Assembly (NCBI RefSeq): GCF_011067745.1
Contig: NZ_JAAMPJ010000014.1
Coordinates: 306,652-370,651 of the forward strand
Direction of reading: 5' to 3'
Length of the DNA: 64,000 bases
Source of the DNA: Lentzea alba
GTDB taxonomy: Bacteria; Actinomycetota; Actinomycetes; Mycobacteriales; Pseudonocardiaceae
The position numbers and the translations under genes were made by a program. This document shows, in pieces, positions 9,001 to 17,131 of the stretch. The notes below the pieces were generated by a model. It saw nothing but the letters and a program-made list of their open reading frames with translations. It searched no databases and was not told the DNA's origin. Every line of letters begins with the position of its first letter. The first letter of the stretch is position 1.

Positions 9001-10007
9001 TCGCGAGCCGTGCACGCGCGCACCTCGCGACGATCGCGCCCAACCTCGTGATCGACGAGTTCGACACCACCGCACCGACTGCCGCCGCAGTGGCCGAGAT
9101 GGCGTCGCGCTTCAACATCATCAAGCTCGACCACGCGCATCTGGTCCGAGCAGCGTCACATCTCCTGAACACCTACCCGTACGCGGAAGACCAACCTCTA
9201 CAGCCTGGATTCGCCTACACACCCGCACATCACGCTCAGGAGCTCCGCGGCCGGCTCCTCCAGCAGCTCGCTGACAACGGCCACGCCCAGGATTTGGACG
9301 CGCTACGCCAAGGCCGTCCCGAGCTGGACCACAACATCATTACCAGCGCCTACCTGCGAACTGCCAGGTCACGCCAAGCCGAACTCACCTTGACCCCCAC
9401 GACAGCCGACGACCTCCTGGAACTGCTCCGAAGCTCCGACGCACGGCTCGTGCACAACGACGCCGACCTTGTCAGGGTGGTCCTGCACATGCTTGCCAAG
9501 CTGCAGCACTCGATCAAACATGAGGGCGCCTTCCGCGACATCTGGAACGACACCACGCCGCAAACCGAAGACGACATCTCCGACTGGATCCGTCGCCGGT
9601 GCCACGAGCTCTCGTCCTCTGGCATTGTGGTGAACCGCGAACTACACGTCGTCCGGAACAGCGCCAAGGGCGGTATCGGCACACGCATTGATCTCACCGC
9701 CGAATCCCGTTCCCCCACGGCTCAGGACGCCTTTGTTGTCATCGAAGCCAAGCGCATAGACAACAATGAGTTGCTCACCTCGATATCGCAGCAGCTCATC
9801 GAGCTCTACCTCAAACCTCTTGAGCTCAGCTATGGCATCTACCTCGCCTACTGGATTCGCCCAGACCAGCGACCAAAGCGCTGGTCACACTCGGCGTATC
9901 CGACCGCTGCTGATCTATTGGAGAAGCTGGAACAGCAGGCGGAGGACGAGCGTACGCACGGCGTGCACATCACTCCCTACGTTCTCGACATCAGCCGCCC
10001 TACCTAG
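6012..10007 (+). CDS. large P-loop (STAND/NACHT-like) ATPase with C-terminal PD-(D/E)xK nuclease signature
   Basis: 1331 residues from the ATG at 6012 (GGAG about 8 bases before; a longer frame from 5955 adds 19 residues of poor look). Walker A is GAGGAGKT (59-66), followed by a hydrophobic Walker B-like IYLDGLD (about 104-110). The long middle is alpha-helical, repeat-like and rich in Leu/Ala/Asp, as in sensor parts of STAND ATPases. Near the C-terminus RIDL (D1227) and VVIEAKR (E1245, K1247) form a PD-(D/E)xK signature. The layout ATPase, helical sensor, nuclease suggests a defence protein in which the nuclease is unleashed on sensing. It is divergent from the Gabija pair. A scrap of a paralogue's extreme C-terminus is at 63655-63906. 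I cannot name a described family. Confidence 0.72.
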   Translation: MTEAKEFHRYALPASHPVLLDDDGFLLPPPEDDWLSGDDVRPVAVTTLPKAKSSFALLGAGGAGKTSTFEALAKHEPLASVLNVAPLTRDSLERKLAAACEQHRPIYLDGLDQAALHDPRLLQWLEDELTSEAARLVPWRLACRSAAWEASLAHVLKDRLPDFTEWKLLPLDRVSAEVLASAQGHDGERFIAAIVEADLGRLSACAGQLLTTAKYWSTKGRLPSGSVEAMQFEIDQFLAEPNNKVLSAMPIDRARVIAKRLGAFTAFSSTQSLSLAPHEADGVTLSVDQLPSSSEPAAPSSPVMPEDYRSVLRTALFDFAAPGLLVFRHQMYVEYLAAAYLVDRRATPEQVATLLGADANGVLPTSRIGVAAWIAALKPELVERLIADNVETFAFSAAAVEISSDPARAAVVEALLDAAARDDQQPRWNLDLTGLVHSTLEGQLSRRLPTEPADSQLLWWLSRLAIAGRCEGLARQFAEAAQDTTHQAYARRAAIFAADRLGNDEVRRSLRTLLDGDLADPDNEILCTLIEVLYPRLLTTDDLASVMRPHRSILYGNYRQKLRVLADDIPTPDLARFIRGLAAGVDDESDVLKDYYELPTHLLRRAWPHADDPQLRTALAELVAASVRSHHWNRGRQDIPWAEGPVERRRALALELARMTVRDWYAVVTTGLICSDDVAWLVDQLPALLDLEAETLSTCLSAILHDPSAESADLILGLSPEHPAYEATNHLRGASELNSPAVAKRREMAAQDHAYKREQTDRRTQARHAIAELLDGLEADPALWWKLTYLLTDDDNDAIFNEDLTARPGWQHLTEDERVKTLQAGIRYLHVHQPEPKRWCGFTSLNTGDALSDWEGVRLLSTLARHTPEILKTQGSSVWTNWSHSIIATWLTHTSSNNEPMRHALLNVGMTLAPEPILDAALHHLDDLEAAGRNLSSEPVYRHLGPHIGAEVARRLLDGRYSGELARDVLDLVAQQAQPATALDTCLQLRNQDHSKLASRARAHLATIAPNLVIDEFDTTAPTAAAVAEMASRFNIIKLDHAHLVRAASHLLNTYPYAEDQPLQPGFAYTPAHHAQELRGRLLQQLADNGHAQDLDALRQGRPELDHNIITSAYLRTARSRQAELTLTPTTADDLLELLRSSDARLVHNDADLVRVVLHMLAKLQHSIKHEGAFRDIWNDTTPQTEDDISDWIRRRCHELSSSGIVVNRELHVVRNSAKGGIGTRIDLTAESRSPTAQDAFVVIEAKRIDNNELLTSISQQLIELYLKPLELSYGIYLAYWIRPDQRPKRWSHSAYPTAADLLEKLEQQAEDERTHGVHITPYVLDISRPT

Positions 10008-10211
10008 ACAGCGCGGTAGTCTGCCGTAACCCCAGCCCAGCACTCAACAGACCGCCGCACGCGCGACCAGCATCCTGCACCTGTCCGGTGCAGTGTTCAG
10101 GCGAAGTTCCGCGTCGAAGTACGCAGTCGCGCCAATACAGACGGGTGGACAGTGCCCGAGAGCAAACTGAACACCACGCACGCGCGCTGGGCGTTATAAG
10201 CAGCGCACAGA

Positions 10212-11381
10212 TCAGGGAAGTTCTTGACCATCGGCAGCAGGCGATCTGCGTAGTTCGTCCCACCAGTTCAGGAGGGAGCCACGCGCGATGTGCTCGAATG
10301 TAGAGAGGAGCATCGGGGCTTCCTTGGCGTCCCAGACGCCACCGAGTCCGCCAGTGTTGAGGCCCCACGGGACTTCTTGGATGGCGCCGTTCGCCTCGTG
10401 CCGGGGTTGTTCGAGCATCGGCAGCGGAAATGGTTTGCCGCCATGTAGCGCCTTAGACCGGTGGCGATAGATGAGCTTGGCATGCTGGGCCATCTTGGTC
10501 CAGTCCAGTTCTCCGGTTGGTGGGCGGAGGTCGGCAGGTTCGGGTGCACATTCGGTGAGGAAGTCGACGAATTTTTTCGTTGCCCTGATCTGAGGCGCGA
10601 TCTGGTGCGAGACTTCGGCGCGCACCGCGTCGTCCGCAGTTTGTAGTGCCGCCCACAGTTCTGGCCATAGGTCTTCGACGAGCTCCTGCGGTGTGACTTG
10701 GCCGGTCTGGCGATAGTTCGCGGCGATCTCTATCGCGGTCACCAGTTGGAGCCACGCATGGTTCTGGTCTTCGTTTGACCACCACAGGCCCGTGGCGTAA
10801 GCGCGAGCGGCACGGACCAGTTCTACTTGAGCTTCTTCATTGAGGTCGGGGAAGGAATCCAAGCGATCTAGCTGACCAAGGTCGGCCAATCTGGTCAGCG
10901 CAGCAGGGATGTACTCGCGTCCGAGACGTCCTGGGTGTGCCAGTGGCGCCACCTCCAGGTAGATGGGTGGGTGTGCCTCGCTGTGTTCGTGTATGCCTGA
11001 AAGACGGGCCGTTCCGGCTACCCGAAGGCGCACGCCGAGGATTAGTGACACCAATGCGGCGATCTCGTCACTGGCCGTTCCGCCGTGATAAGCGTCAGAG
11101 TTGGCAGGGACCAACTCGCCGTCGATCACGACATCTGGGATGAGATTCGCGTGGACGCCGACATGCAGCCTGACCGCTGGTCGGACCGTAGGCAGCGTCC
11201 CGGGCAGGGGGCGTCCAATGATGGCAGCAAGAGCGTACGGGCCGTGGGACGACGGGCCGCCGACGAAGAGCCGGTCGGAGTAGAGCTCGTCGTCGGCGTT
11301 CTCGGTCTCCGGCTTCTCGTCGTTGAACGCTATCCAGTTACGCCAGGCGTCGGTACCCACGGCGACAAGCATCGCAGACAT
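10212..11381 (-). CDS. HEPN-like protein with RxxxxH motif
   Basis: 389 residues from ATG 11381; the frame is open to 11690 but the added 103 residues are Cys/Arg-rich and unlike the rest. No strong ribosome-binding site precedes the chosen start, and an ATG three codons later is also possible. Near the C-terminus the segment YRHRSKALHGG contains RSKALH (about 308-313), the R-x4-H motif of HEPN RNase domains, in the setting seen in Apea-like HEPN proteins (helical, IEIAANYR-type helix upstream). HEPN proteins commonly act as RNA-cleaving toxins or defence effectors. It is convergent with the ATPase-nuclease. The first half has no recognised domain. The function is inferred from the motif alone. 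Confidence 0.6.
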   Translation of the reverse strand: MSAMLVAVGTDAWRNWIAFNDEKPETENADDELYSDRLFVGGPSSHGPYALAAIIGRPLPGTLPTVRPAVRLHVGVHANLIPDVVIDGELVPANSDAYHGGTASDEIAALVSLILGVRLRVAGTARLSGIHEHSEAHPPIYLEVAPLAHPGRLGREYIPAALTRLADLGQLDRLDSFPDLNEEAQVELVRAARAYATGLWWSNEDQNHAWLQLVTAIEIAANYRQTGQVTPQELVEDLWPELWAALQTADDAVRAEVSHQIAPQIRATKKFVDFLTECAPEPADLRPPTGELDWTKMAQHAKLIYRHRSKALHGGKPFPLPMLEQPRHEANGAIQEVPWGLNTGGLGGVWDAKEAPMLLSTFEHIARGSLLNWWDELRRSPAADGQELP

Positions 11382-11720
11382 ACAACAGATTCGCGTCGCC
11401 CTTTGATTCGGCGGGCCTTGCCAGCCGAGTCGAGGTCCAGGTCGCCTACGGCTGTTGATCAGGCCGTCGACCTTCTCCGCCAGAAGTCGGCCGACGGCGT
11501 CATGAGCTTGCGTGGCGAGACCGCAGGCGCAACAACAGTGCGGCGGCCATCCTGTGCTTCTGCAGGGCAGGGAGCCGCGGGCCAAGCCGGCTGTCCCGCG
11601 TTCAGCAACCCTCTCAACTGGCTCGACCCACCCTTCCCAGCGGGCGGGACGGGCTAAAGCAAAGCTGTCCCACGCCCTGCACAGACACATCTGCTGGTGG
11701 CGGGCATGAAGCGCAACGCA

Positions 11721-11759
11721 TGAGGCCCGTCCCGTGTGACCGTTGTGGGACGGGCCTCA
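11721..11759. terminator. 13-bp perfect hairpin, first part of repeated intergenic block
   Basis: TGAGGCCCGTCCC (11721-11733) pairs perfectly with GGGACGGGCCTCA (11747-11759). The same stem occurs at 39168-39195 with a shorter loop. No T-tract follows, so it may be a bidirectional hairpin rather than a classical terminator. Confidence 0.6.
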
Positions 11760-11799
11760 GCAGTCGAACGGACCAGGTAGCTACTCTGGACAACGAAGC

Positions 11800-11838
11800 G
11801 CTACGTGGGTGAATAGTGTGCGACTTCGTCCTCGGACA
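11800..11838 (+). repeat. 39-base direct repeat, left copy
   Basis: Starts GCTACGTGGGTGAATAGTG and is identical over 39 bases to 39239-39277. In both places it lies between an upstream GC-rich hairpin and a downstream hairpin with a T-tract. It may be a recombination (att-like) site or a conserved RNA element; see findings. Confidence 0.8.
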
Positions 11839-11850
11839 TCGGAGTTGATC

Positions 11851-11887
11851 AAGCGGATGAGGATCTTAGATCCTCATCCGCTTTTTA
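11851..11887 (+). terminator. rho-independent terminator or leader hairpin
   Basis: AAGCGGATGAGGATC (11851-11865), loop TTA, GATCCTCATCCGCTT (11869-11883), then a run of T. A perfect 15-bp stem with T-tract on the plus strand, about 260 bases upstream of the membrane-protein gene. A related stem, with a mismatch, is at 33989-34025. Confidence 0.8.
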
Positions 11888-12149
11888 TTCGTGACCAACA
11901 GTCGCCCCAGATGGCCGTAAACGACATCGACAACATCCTTCATTTGCCTGCGGAACGCTGCAGCCGAAGCACTATCCCAGGCGATATTTCACGTTGCAAG
12001 AAATATGGAAGCGATGGGTTCCGCATAAACATAGCGGGATCTAGGCCTCCATCTGGAGCAACAATCCGCCACTTCCCCAGGCTTTCCCTAGGTGGCGGCC
12101 ATGCACTTGAGGTACAGTCAGGATGTGAGGAGTATCACAGCTACGTGGA

Positions 12150-12920
12150 ATGTGGTGGTTAGTGAACAAGCGACTGGTCTACTTAGCGTTCATTGTCGCA
12201 TGCCTCATTCTTCTAGGTTATGGACTCGCCACATCTAGGTCGTCTCTAGGATTCCTATTAGCAAGCGGTGCCATATCGAGCTTGATGGCATCGCTGATTT
12301 GGGTGGCTTTGAATAGTCGCGAATTCGGCGCACAAAGAGAAATAGTCGATCGACTTTTGGAACTGGAGGCTCTCGCCGATGCGAGAGCACGTACCGGTGC
12401 ACTACGAGTCGACGGAAAGTATTCCAACAAACCCGACTATTGGAACCGCCTAATGCAGGCAACGAACGGACGGCTCATTATTATGGGCCGCGCACTTCAG
12501 AGCTGGTTAAAACCCGAGTATGAAGAGCATTTTAAAGCCGCGATTGAGCGCGTTGCCCGCAACGGGGGTGACGTGTGTTTTCTGCTCCTCGCACCCAACG
12601 GTGCTGCCCAGAAACACATCAAGGCCATAGGCGGTCGTGATCACGCGTCGAAGAAGCACAGGACCGCTCAGACCTTGAGTAATTTTCGTGATTCACTTCC
12701 AGTGCGGATACGAAGTAATGTCGAACTTCGATACCTACCCGACGACCTTGAACCATATTATATGGCAATTATTACCGACGCCGGCTTGGACTTCACACCA
12801 TATCTCCACACCGAAGATAGCAAAGACGTCGTGCACCTTTCATTCGACCATGGCTCGCCGTTTGCCAGAAGCGTAGTGACTGATATCGCCTCCCTAAGGG
12901 AGAATTCCAAGAAGCTTTAG
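12150..12920 (+). CDS. membrane-anchored protein with cytoplasmic PLD-like (no HKD) domain
   Basis: 256 residues. Two N-terminal membrane helices (about 7-27 and 32-54) are followed by a short linker and a soluble domain with YWNRLMQATNGRLIIMGRAL, VCFLLLAPNG and VELRYLPDDLEPYYMAIITD. The order of strands and the wording resemble phospholipase-D-fold sensor-like domains without catalytic HKD residues. Its stop is 14 bases before the radical SAM start, so the two form an operon. A GTG at 12162 is an alternative start. Base composition is visibly more AT-rich than the flanks, which suggests transfer. I propose a membrane sensor or effector partner of the radical SAM protein; the family is not recognised with certainty. 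Confidence 0.65.
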   Translation: MWWLVNKRLVYLAFIVACLILLGYGLATSRSSLGFLLASGAISSLMASLIWVALNSREFGAQREIVDRLLELEALADARARTGALRVDGKYSNKPDYWNRLMQATNGRLIIMGRALQSWLKPEYEEHFKAAIERVARNGGDVCFLLLAPNGAAQKHIKAIGGRDHASKKHRTAQTLSNFRDSLPVRIRSNVELRYLPDDLEPYYMAIITDAGLDFTPYLHTEDSKDVVHLSFDHGSPFARSVVTDIASLRENSKKL

Positions 12921-12934
12921 CGAATGGACCTTCT

Positions 12935-13888
12935 ATGGAAATTCTACAGAAGCTCAGGGCGACCACCAGCTACTCCACCAGGGGCTGGAACAGAGAAGAT
13001 GCATCGCGCTACGTGGTCAATATCGGCGGTAAGATAGTTGAAGCATCGCACTTCCGCCATTACTTGGACGCCGAACATATTAAAGACGTGGTTGAGCTCC
13101 CCACGAGCTACGGCTGCGCCGTGGGGTGTCATCACTGTGCAGCCACGGAGCTGGGCACTCACGAAGCACTCAATTATACTGAGGTGCGGGATCTTGCTGA
13201 GTTCGTGGCCGACGATCAAACTTTGTCGCGGAGTTCAAGATTCCTTTTTACTTACTCAGGAATCGGCGAGTCGTCGTTGATGCGAACGACCATCGAACAA
13301 TCAGCCAAAGAAATCTCGACCAACTTTCCGTCGTGCTATTTTAACTTGACCACCGTAGGACTCCGCCCCGATTTGTTTTCTCACTTGGACCGCTTGGCCA
13401 CAGACGTGGAGTTGAAGTATGTTCAGGTGAGCCTACTTCACCCGCGCTCCAGCAAGGTCCACTCTATAATGCGAATGGGAGAATCTGCGGGTTATCGGGT
13501 TGAAGACATAGCATCGGCGATGACTAAGACCGCAAATCTCACGTATCGGCTCAACTACGTGGTCATTCAGGGCTTCAACAGCACTGGCAACATCTTCACG
13601 GCCGCCTTGAAGATGTTTGAAGGCCTACAGGACAACTGCGTCGTCCGAGTATCGAGAATGAACGAAACCGCTGCCAGCATACGAAACAAACTGACTCCTC
13701 CCGATACAGCAACGGTCGAGCACCTAGCAGAAGTCGCACGGAAGATGGGGTTTGATGCATATCACTTTTATTCGCTCAAAAATGATAACTTGAATTGCGG
13801 CCAGTTGGCGGGCAGTTATCTAGATGCCGCTCCACGAATTAGATTGCCGCGCCCTCAGAACATCTCCTCGTCCGAGACGCGCCACTGA
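12935..13888 (+). CDS. RlmN/Cfr-like radical SAM protein lacking the resolving cysteine
   Basis: 317 residues. The cluster motif C-x3-C-x2-C is C61, C65, C68 in SYGCAVGCHHC, matching the RlmN spacing. A GxGE-type stretch FTYSGIGESSL (about 104-114) and LNYVVIQGFNST (about 206-217) also follow RlmN order. The C-terminal NCGQLAG (C288) matches the RlmN motif bearing the methyl-carrying cysteine. The position seven residues before C61, where RlmN and Cfr have the second catalytic cysteine, is Glu54. The N-terminal accessory domain of RlmN is reduced to about 50 residues. RlmN and Cfr methylate adenosine in 23S rRNA; here substrate and outcome are unknown. It is co-transcribed with the membrane protein upstream and AT-rich like it. 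Confidence 0.8.
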   Translation: MEILQKLRATTSYSTRGWNREDASRYVVNIGGKIVEASHFRHYLDAEHIKDVVELPTSYGCAVGCHHCAATELGTHEALNYTEVRDLAEFVADDQTLSRSSRFLFTYSGIGESSLMRTTIEQSAKEISTNFPSCYFNLTTVGLRPDLFSHLDRLATDVELKYVQVSLLHPRSSKVHSIMRMGESAGYRVEDIASAMTKTANLTYRLNYVVIQGFNSTGNIFTAALKMFEGLQDNCVVRVSRMNETAASIRNKLTPPDTATVEHLAEVARKMGFDAYHFYSLKNDNLNCGQLAGSYLDAAPRIRLPRPQNISSSETRH

Positions 13889-14471
13889 GTACATCCAAGA
13901 CAAACCGCAGCGGGCCCTTGTGCTTGAGGCGGTGAGTTCCGGTTGAGCTCGCGCGACAGCTTCACCGTGGCGCCAACCGAGAGACACGCCGGAGACGACG
14001 AAACCGTGGACGATCAGGAGCGCAGTGGCGACGCGGCACTGCCACCGGCCCTCGATGACGCCTGGGCTTGGCCGCGCGATTCCGGCCATGGTCCGCGCGG
14101 CCGTCATTCCGTCCGCTTCGTTGACGAAGTCACGACCCTGACTGCGGCCTCGTGAACCTAACCAGCACGCTAGCGAGTGCGTCGCATCGGACGAGGTGAA
14201 CAGGTTAACCCCTCGCCATAGTTGGCGGGTTGGTCGCCGACCGAGGAGTCGGAGCCGGGGTCATCGTGAACGCAGCCGGGACGGCAAGTCATGTCGGCCG
14301 TGGCTGTACCTGGGCAGCGGCAGCACCACACGTGTCCAGGCTTGCCGTGGGCACGACAGCGTTCACGACGCGATAACCGCGTGAGTGATGGCCGGTCAGT
14401 TGGGTTCGGTGTGGTTGCCGGAGCCGGGCCTGCGCTGGCGTGGCCGCCCTAGTCCAGGTATGGACGTCTGC
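13889..14471. other. gap between convergent rSAM unit and Dpd operon
   Basis: About 580 bases with only short overlapping frames and no recognisable protein or RNA. The base composition returns to high GC here. I see no clear terminator hairpin for either operon. Confidence 0.5.
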
Positions 14472-16604
14472 TCAGTCCGAAGCGCTGAGGTACAACTCCA
14501 ACGCCTGCAGGAAGCCGGTGACCCCGCGGCCCTGCGGCAGAATCTGCTGATCACGGGTGCGAACGGCGTCGATGGCCTCGGTTGCGGCATGAGCGGCGTG
14601 CCAGGTGTCGACGATCAGGTAGTCGGCTCGTCGAGCGAGCCCTCGCAGCGCAGCAGTTGCGACGGTGTCGGCGTTGCCCTCCACTGAGGCAGGCTCGCAT
14701 AGGCTGGCGAGTCGCGTTCGGAGAGCGTCGGCCGTCCGCGGCAGGAGCGAGTAGATGCCAAGCACCTTCCCGTCGAGGCGTTTCCAGACCGGATCGTCGT
14801 CGGTGATGCCCTCGTCCTCGGCGGGAGGCAGCCCAATGTCCGCCGCGAGCACCTGCAACTCCGACCGTTGCCGCGAGCTGAGGCGTTGACCGAAGCTGCG
14901 GGACCGGCCCACGATTTCGGTGACCAGGGCGATGCGACTATCCGGGTCGGGGCAGGGCGTATCGAGCAGGATGTCGACGAGACCGATCCCCCAGTTCACA
15001 GCCACCGGGGCCGCCACCTTCCGCCATATTTCGCCCGCCTGGGCTAGAAGGTCGGTGTAGCCGGGTTGTTCTTGGCCACTGTCCAGGAGTTGGCCGAGCA
15101 GGTGCAGGTAGGACTCGCGGACCGGCGCGCTCAGGTTCTGCTGTTCAGCGAGGACAAGCAGGACCGCCTCAGCGAGGCTAGCCCCGAACGCCGAGGCCAC
15201 CGCGGACGCGGCGGCGCGGCAGAGCACGTCGAGCCCGGCGATGATCTGTTCGCGGTTAATCCCGAGCCAGGCCGAGAAGACGTTGTCGGCCAACGCGGTC
15301 ATCTTCGCGTTGGATACAAGCGGGAGCTCGTCCCACTCCGCGTACTGCGACCGGAGCACCTCGGCGGCGTACTCCCAGGGCTCGTCCCTGCCGATCCGGG
15401 CGCCCCACTCATCCCAACTGCGGCACCGGTTGTTGATGAGGTCGGACAGCTCCTGCAGGTTCTGCCGGAGGTGACGGCTCTGCCGCACCAGCCCCTCGGC
15501 AAGCTGCTGCTCCACAACGGTGCGTACGGCGACAGCGTGCACGGTGTCGGCACGCTCCAGCACGGAGATCACCGCTAGGTCGGCGGCTCTCGGATCTGGG
15601 CCGTCCAGGAATGCGCGGACCACTGCCCCGTACTGGCCGTCCTCGAACAGGCTCCGGATGTCCGTGCCCACCGGAGTCGGCGGCGGCGCGGCTAGTGCAG
15701 CCAACTGGTCGAGGCGGTCGCGCTCGGTGGGGCCTGAGGCGGCAGCCGCCACGAGTTCGAACCGGGCCATATCGCCCACCGCGAGGGCCACCACCGCGAT
15801 GACCGCGCGTCCGGACGACGTGGCGGGGACCTCACGTGTGTTCAGGACCGCGCCGTAGCGCGCTCCGAGATCGGCCTGGGCGTAGATCTCTGCAGGCGAC
15901 CGGTTCACCGCGAGTTCGGCGACCTCGGTCCACCAGAGCATCTCCAGCAACGCCTCGTTCACCGCCCGCGGCCGGCGTGCCCGCAGGAGTTCGGCGAGGT
16001 AAGGCAGCAGGCGCAGGTCGCGCCAGCGCTCCAATCGTGCCAGCTTCTCGACCTCGAGGAATCTGAGATTCTCCGCGCTGAGTTGACCGCATTGCTGCAG
16101 TCCTCGCCAGGTCTGTTCGACCGACTCGGCGTCCTGGTGCAGGAGCGCCAGGCGGAAGTCGCGCAGCTGGTCGACAAACGACGTCCGAACCGGCCGGTTG
16201 GCGGTGCCCTTGCCCTGAAGGGTCGCGACCGCATCCTCGATGCGGGCCAGGAACATCTCCGGAGCGGAGTTCCGCCGCAAGTACGCGACGTGCACCAGCC
16301 CTGCTTGGTGCAGCGCCGCGTCGATGCCGCCGGCGTGCGGCGCGAGCGCCTCAGATTCGAGGGTCACCGCCGGGCCGAGAAATGCCCGCAGCACCTCGAC
16401 GCCCCTGCGTTGGCCCTCGCGGTTCTCGGACAACAGGTAGAAACCGGATGGAACGCGCTGAACCGGGGCTACCAGCCAGCTACCGGTGCCGCTAGTCCAG
16501 CTGGCGGTCTGGTTGCCGACCAGGATCTCCACCCGGTCGCGCCGGTCCCCGTACCGTATAGGGTCACCGAGAGCGATCTCCAGCGCTTCCCGCACCGAGG
16601 TCAC
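14472..16604 (-). CDS. dpdD: DpdD-like protein, last gene of the Dpd-type operon
   Basis: 710 residues beginning at a GTG that overlaps the stop of the dpdK-like gene by 4 bases. No nucleotide-binding or nuclease motif is visible. The protein is mostly helical, and the C-terminus ends DTWHAAHAATEAIDAVRTRD followed by LPQGRGVTGFLQALELYL. In Dpd islands DpdD is one of the proteins of unknown mechanism that accompany the helicases and the DpdK nuclease. I assign the name from its place in the operon and its size, not from a diagnostic motif, so it is the least certain of the eight. It could be a cluster-specific unrelated protein. Confidence 0.55.
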   Translation of the reverse strand: MTSVREALEIALGDPIRYGDRRDRVEILVGNQTASWTSGTGSWLVAPVQRVPSGFYLLSENREGQRRGVEVLRAFLGPAVTLESEALAPHAGGIDAALHQAGLVHVAYLRRNSAPEMFLARIEDAVATLQGKGTANRPVRTSFVDQLRDFRLALLHQDAESVEQTWRGLQQCGQLSAENLRFLEVEKLARLERWRDLRLLPYLAELLRARRPRAVNEALLEMLWWTEVAELAVNRSPAEIYAQADLGARYGAVLNTREVPATSSGRAVIAVVALAVGDMARFELVAAAASGPTERDRLDQLAALAAPPPTPVGTDIRSLFEDGQYGAVVRAFLDGPDPRAADLAVISVLERADTVHAVAVRTVVEQQLAEGLVRQSRHLRQNLQELSDLINNRCRSWDEWGARIGRDEPWEYAAEVLRSQYAEWDELPLVSNAKMTALADNVFSAWLGINREQIIAGLDVLCRAAASAVASAFGASLAEAVLLVLAEQQNLSAPVRESYLHLLGQLLDSGQEQPGYTDLLAQAGEIWRKVAAPVAVNWGIGLVDILLDTPCPDPDSRIALVTEIVGRSRSFGQRLSSRQRSELQVLAADIGLPPAEDEGITDDDPVWKRLDGKVLGIYSLLPRTADALRTRLASLCEPASVEGNADTVATAALRGLARRADYLIVDTWHAAHAATEAIDAVRTRDQQILPQGRGVTGFLQALELYLSASD

Positions 16605-17131
16605 AGTATGCCCCCAAATTGGCCGTGGACGTCCATCCGGGCCCTGGCGACGTACTGCTCGTCGGTCTCCAACTGGACGTACTCGTCGCGCAGGTTGATC
16701 CCGTTATAGGTGATGTTCATACTCCCGACGAGCGCGTAGTCGTCACCGGTGAGCGCTTTGGTGTGCAGCGCGCGGGTGGCGTCCTGGTGGACGTCGATGA
16801 ATTCGGCTACGCCGCGGTCGCTCGCCAACAGGTCTAGCCGGCGCAAGAATGCTCGGTTGTGCTGGTCCGACGTCGTGCCGATGACGATTCGGGTGCTCGG
16901 ACCGGCCAGCGTGCCGAGCACCTCGGCCAGCCGGGCGGGCCGACGCCCATAGCGCGCCAGAGCCGGATAGGTGCCAGCCGTGTTGTCGATAATTTCTACG
17001 TCTGAGATCCACGGCGATACCAACCAGAGGCACTTGCTCGGGCGAACCAACTCCGCCGAGAAAAGCGCCCCGAGCAGGTCCAGCGCTTCTGCCGCGCTCT
17101 GCGCCGCGGACTTGCGGATCACCCGAGTCAC
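16601..17131 (-). CDS. dpdK: phospholipase-D-like protein DpdK
   Basis: 176 residues. One HKD motif is present: H123, K125 and D130 in LHTKALTGDDYALVGSMN. A typical PLD N-terminal strand reads CLWLVSPWISDVEIIDN (about 34-50). With a single HKD it would act as a dimer, as in Nuc-type nucleases. Start GTG overlaps the dpdJ-like stop by 4 bases and its stop overlaps the next start by 4, so it is translationally coupled on both sides. In Dpd systems DpdK is the predicted nuclease of the restriction side that acts with the helicases. Nearby alternatives are DISARM-type PLD proteins, but the neighbours do not fit DISARM. Confidence 0.75.
   Translation of the reverse strand: MTRVIRKSAAQSAAEALDLLGALFSAELVRPSKCLWLVSPWISDVEIIDNTAGTYPALARYGRRPARLAEVLGTLAGPSTRIVIGTTSDQHNRAFLRRLDLLASDRGVAEFIDVHQDATRALHTKALTGDDYALVGSMNITYNGINLRDEYVQLETDEQYVARARMDVHGQFGGIL

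Noticed and set aside
11800..11850. On the complementary strand the repeat reads GTCCGAGGACGAAGTC, reminiscent of hammerhead ribozyme stem II plus GAA core
   Set aside because: The CUGAUGA core is missing and the stem would have a two-base loop. The other strand also lacks the conserved cleavage-site arm.
11743..12162. Plus-strand frame of 139 codons over the repeated block
   Set aside because: It runs through both hairpins and the 39-base repeat, and has no ribosome-binding site or family wording.
12935..13888. Viperin-type antiviral radical SAM enzyme
   Set aside because: The cluster motif and the C-terminal CGQLAG follow RlmN/Cfr. Viperin-type sequence around the cluster (CNYxCxxC) is absent.
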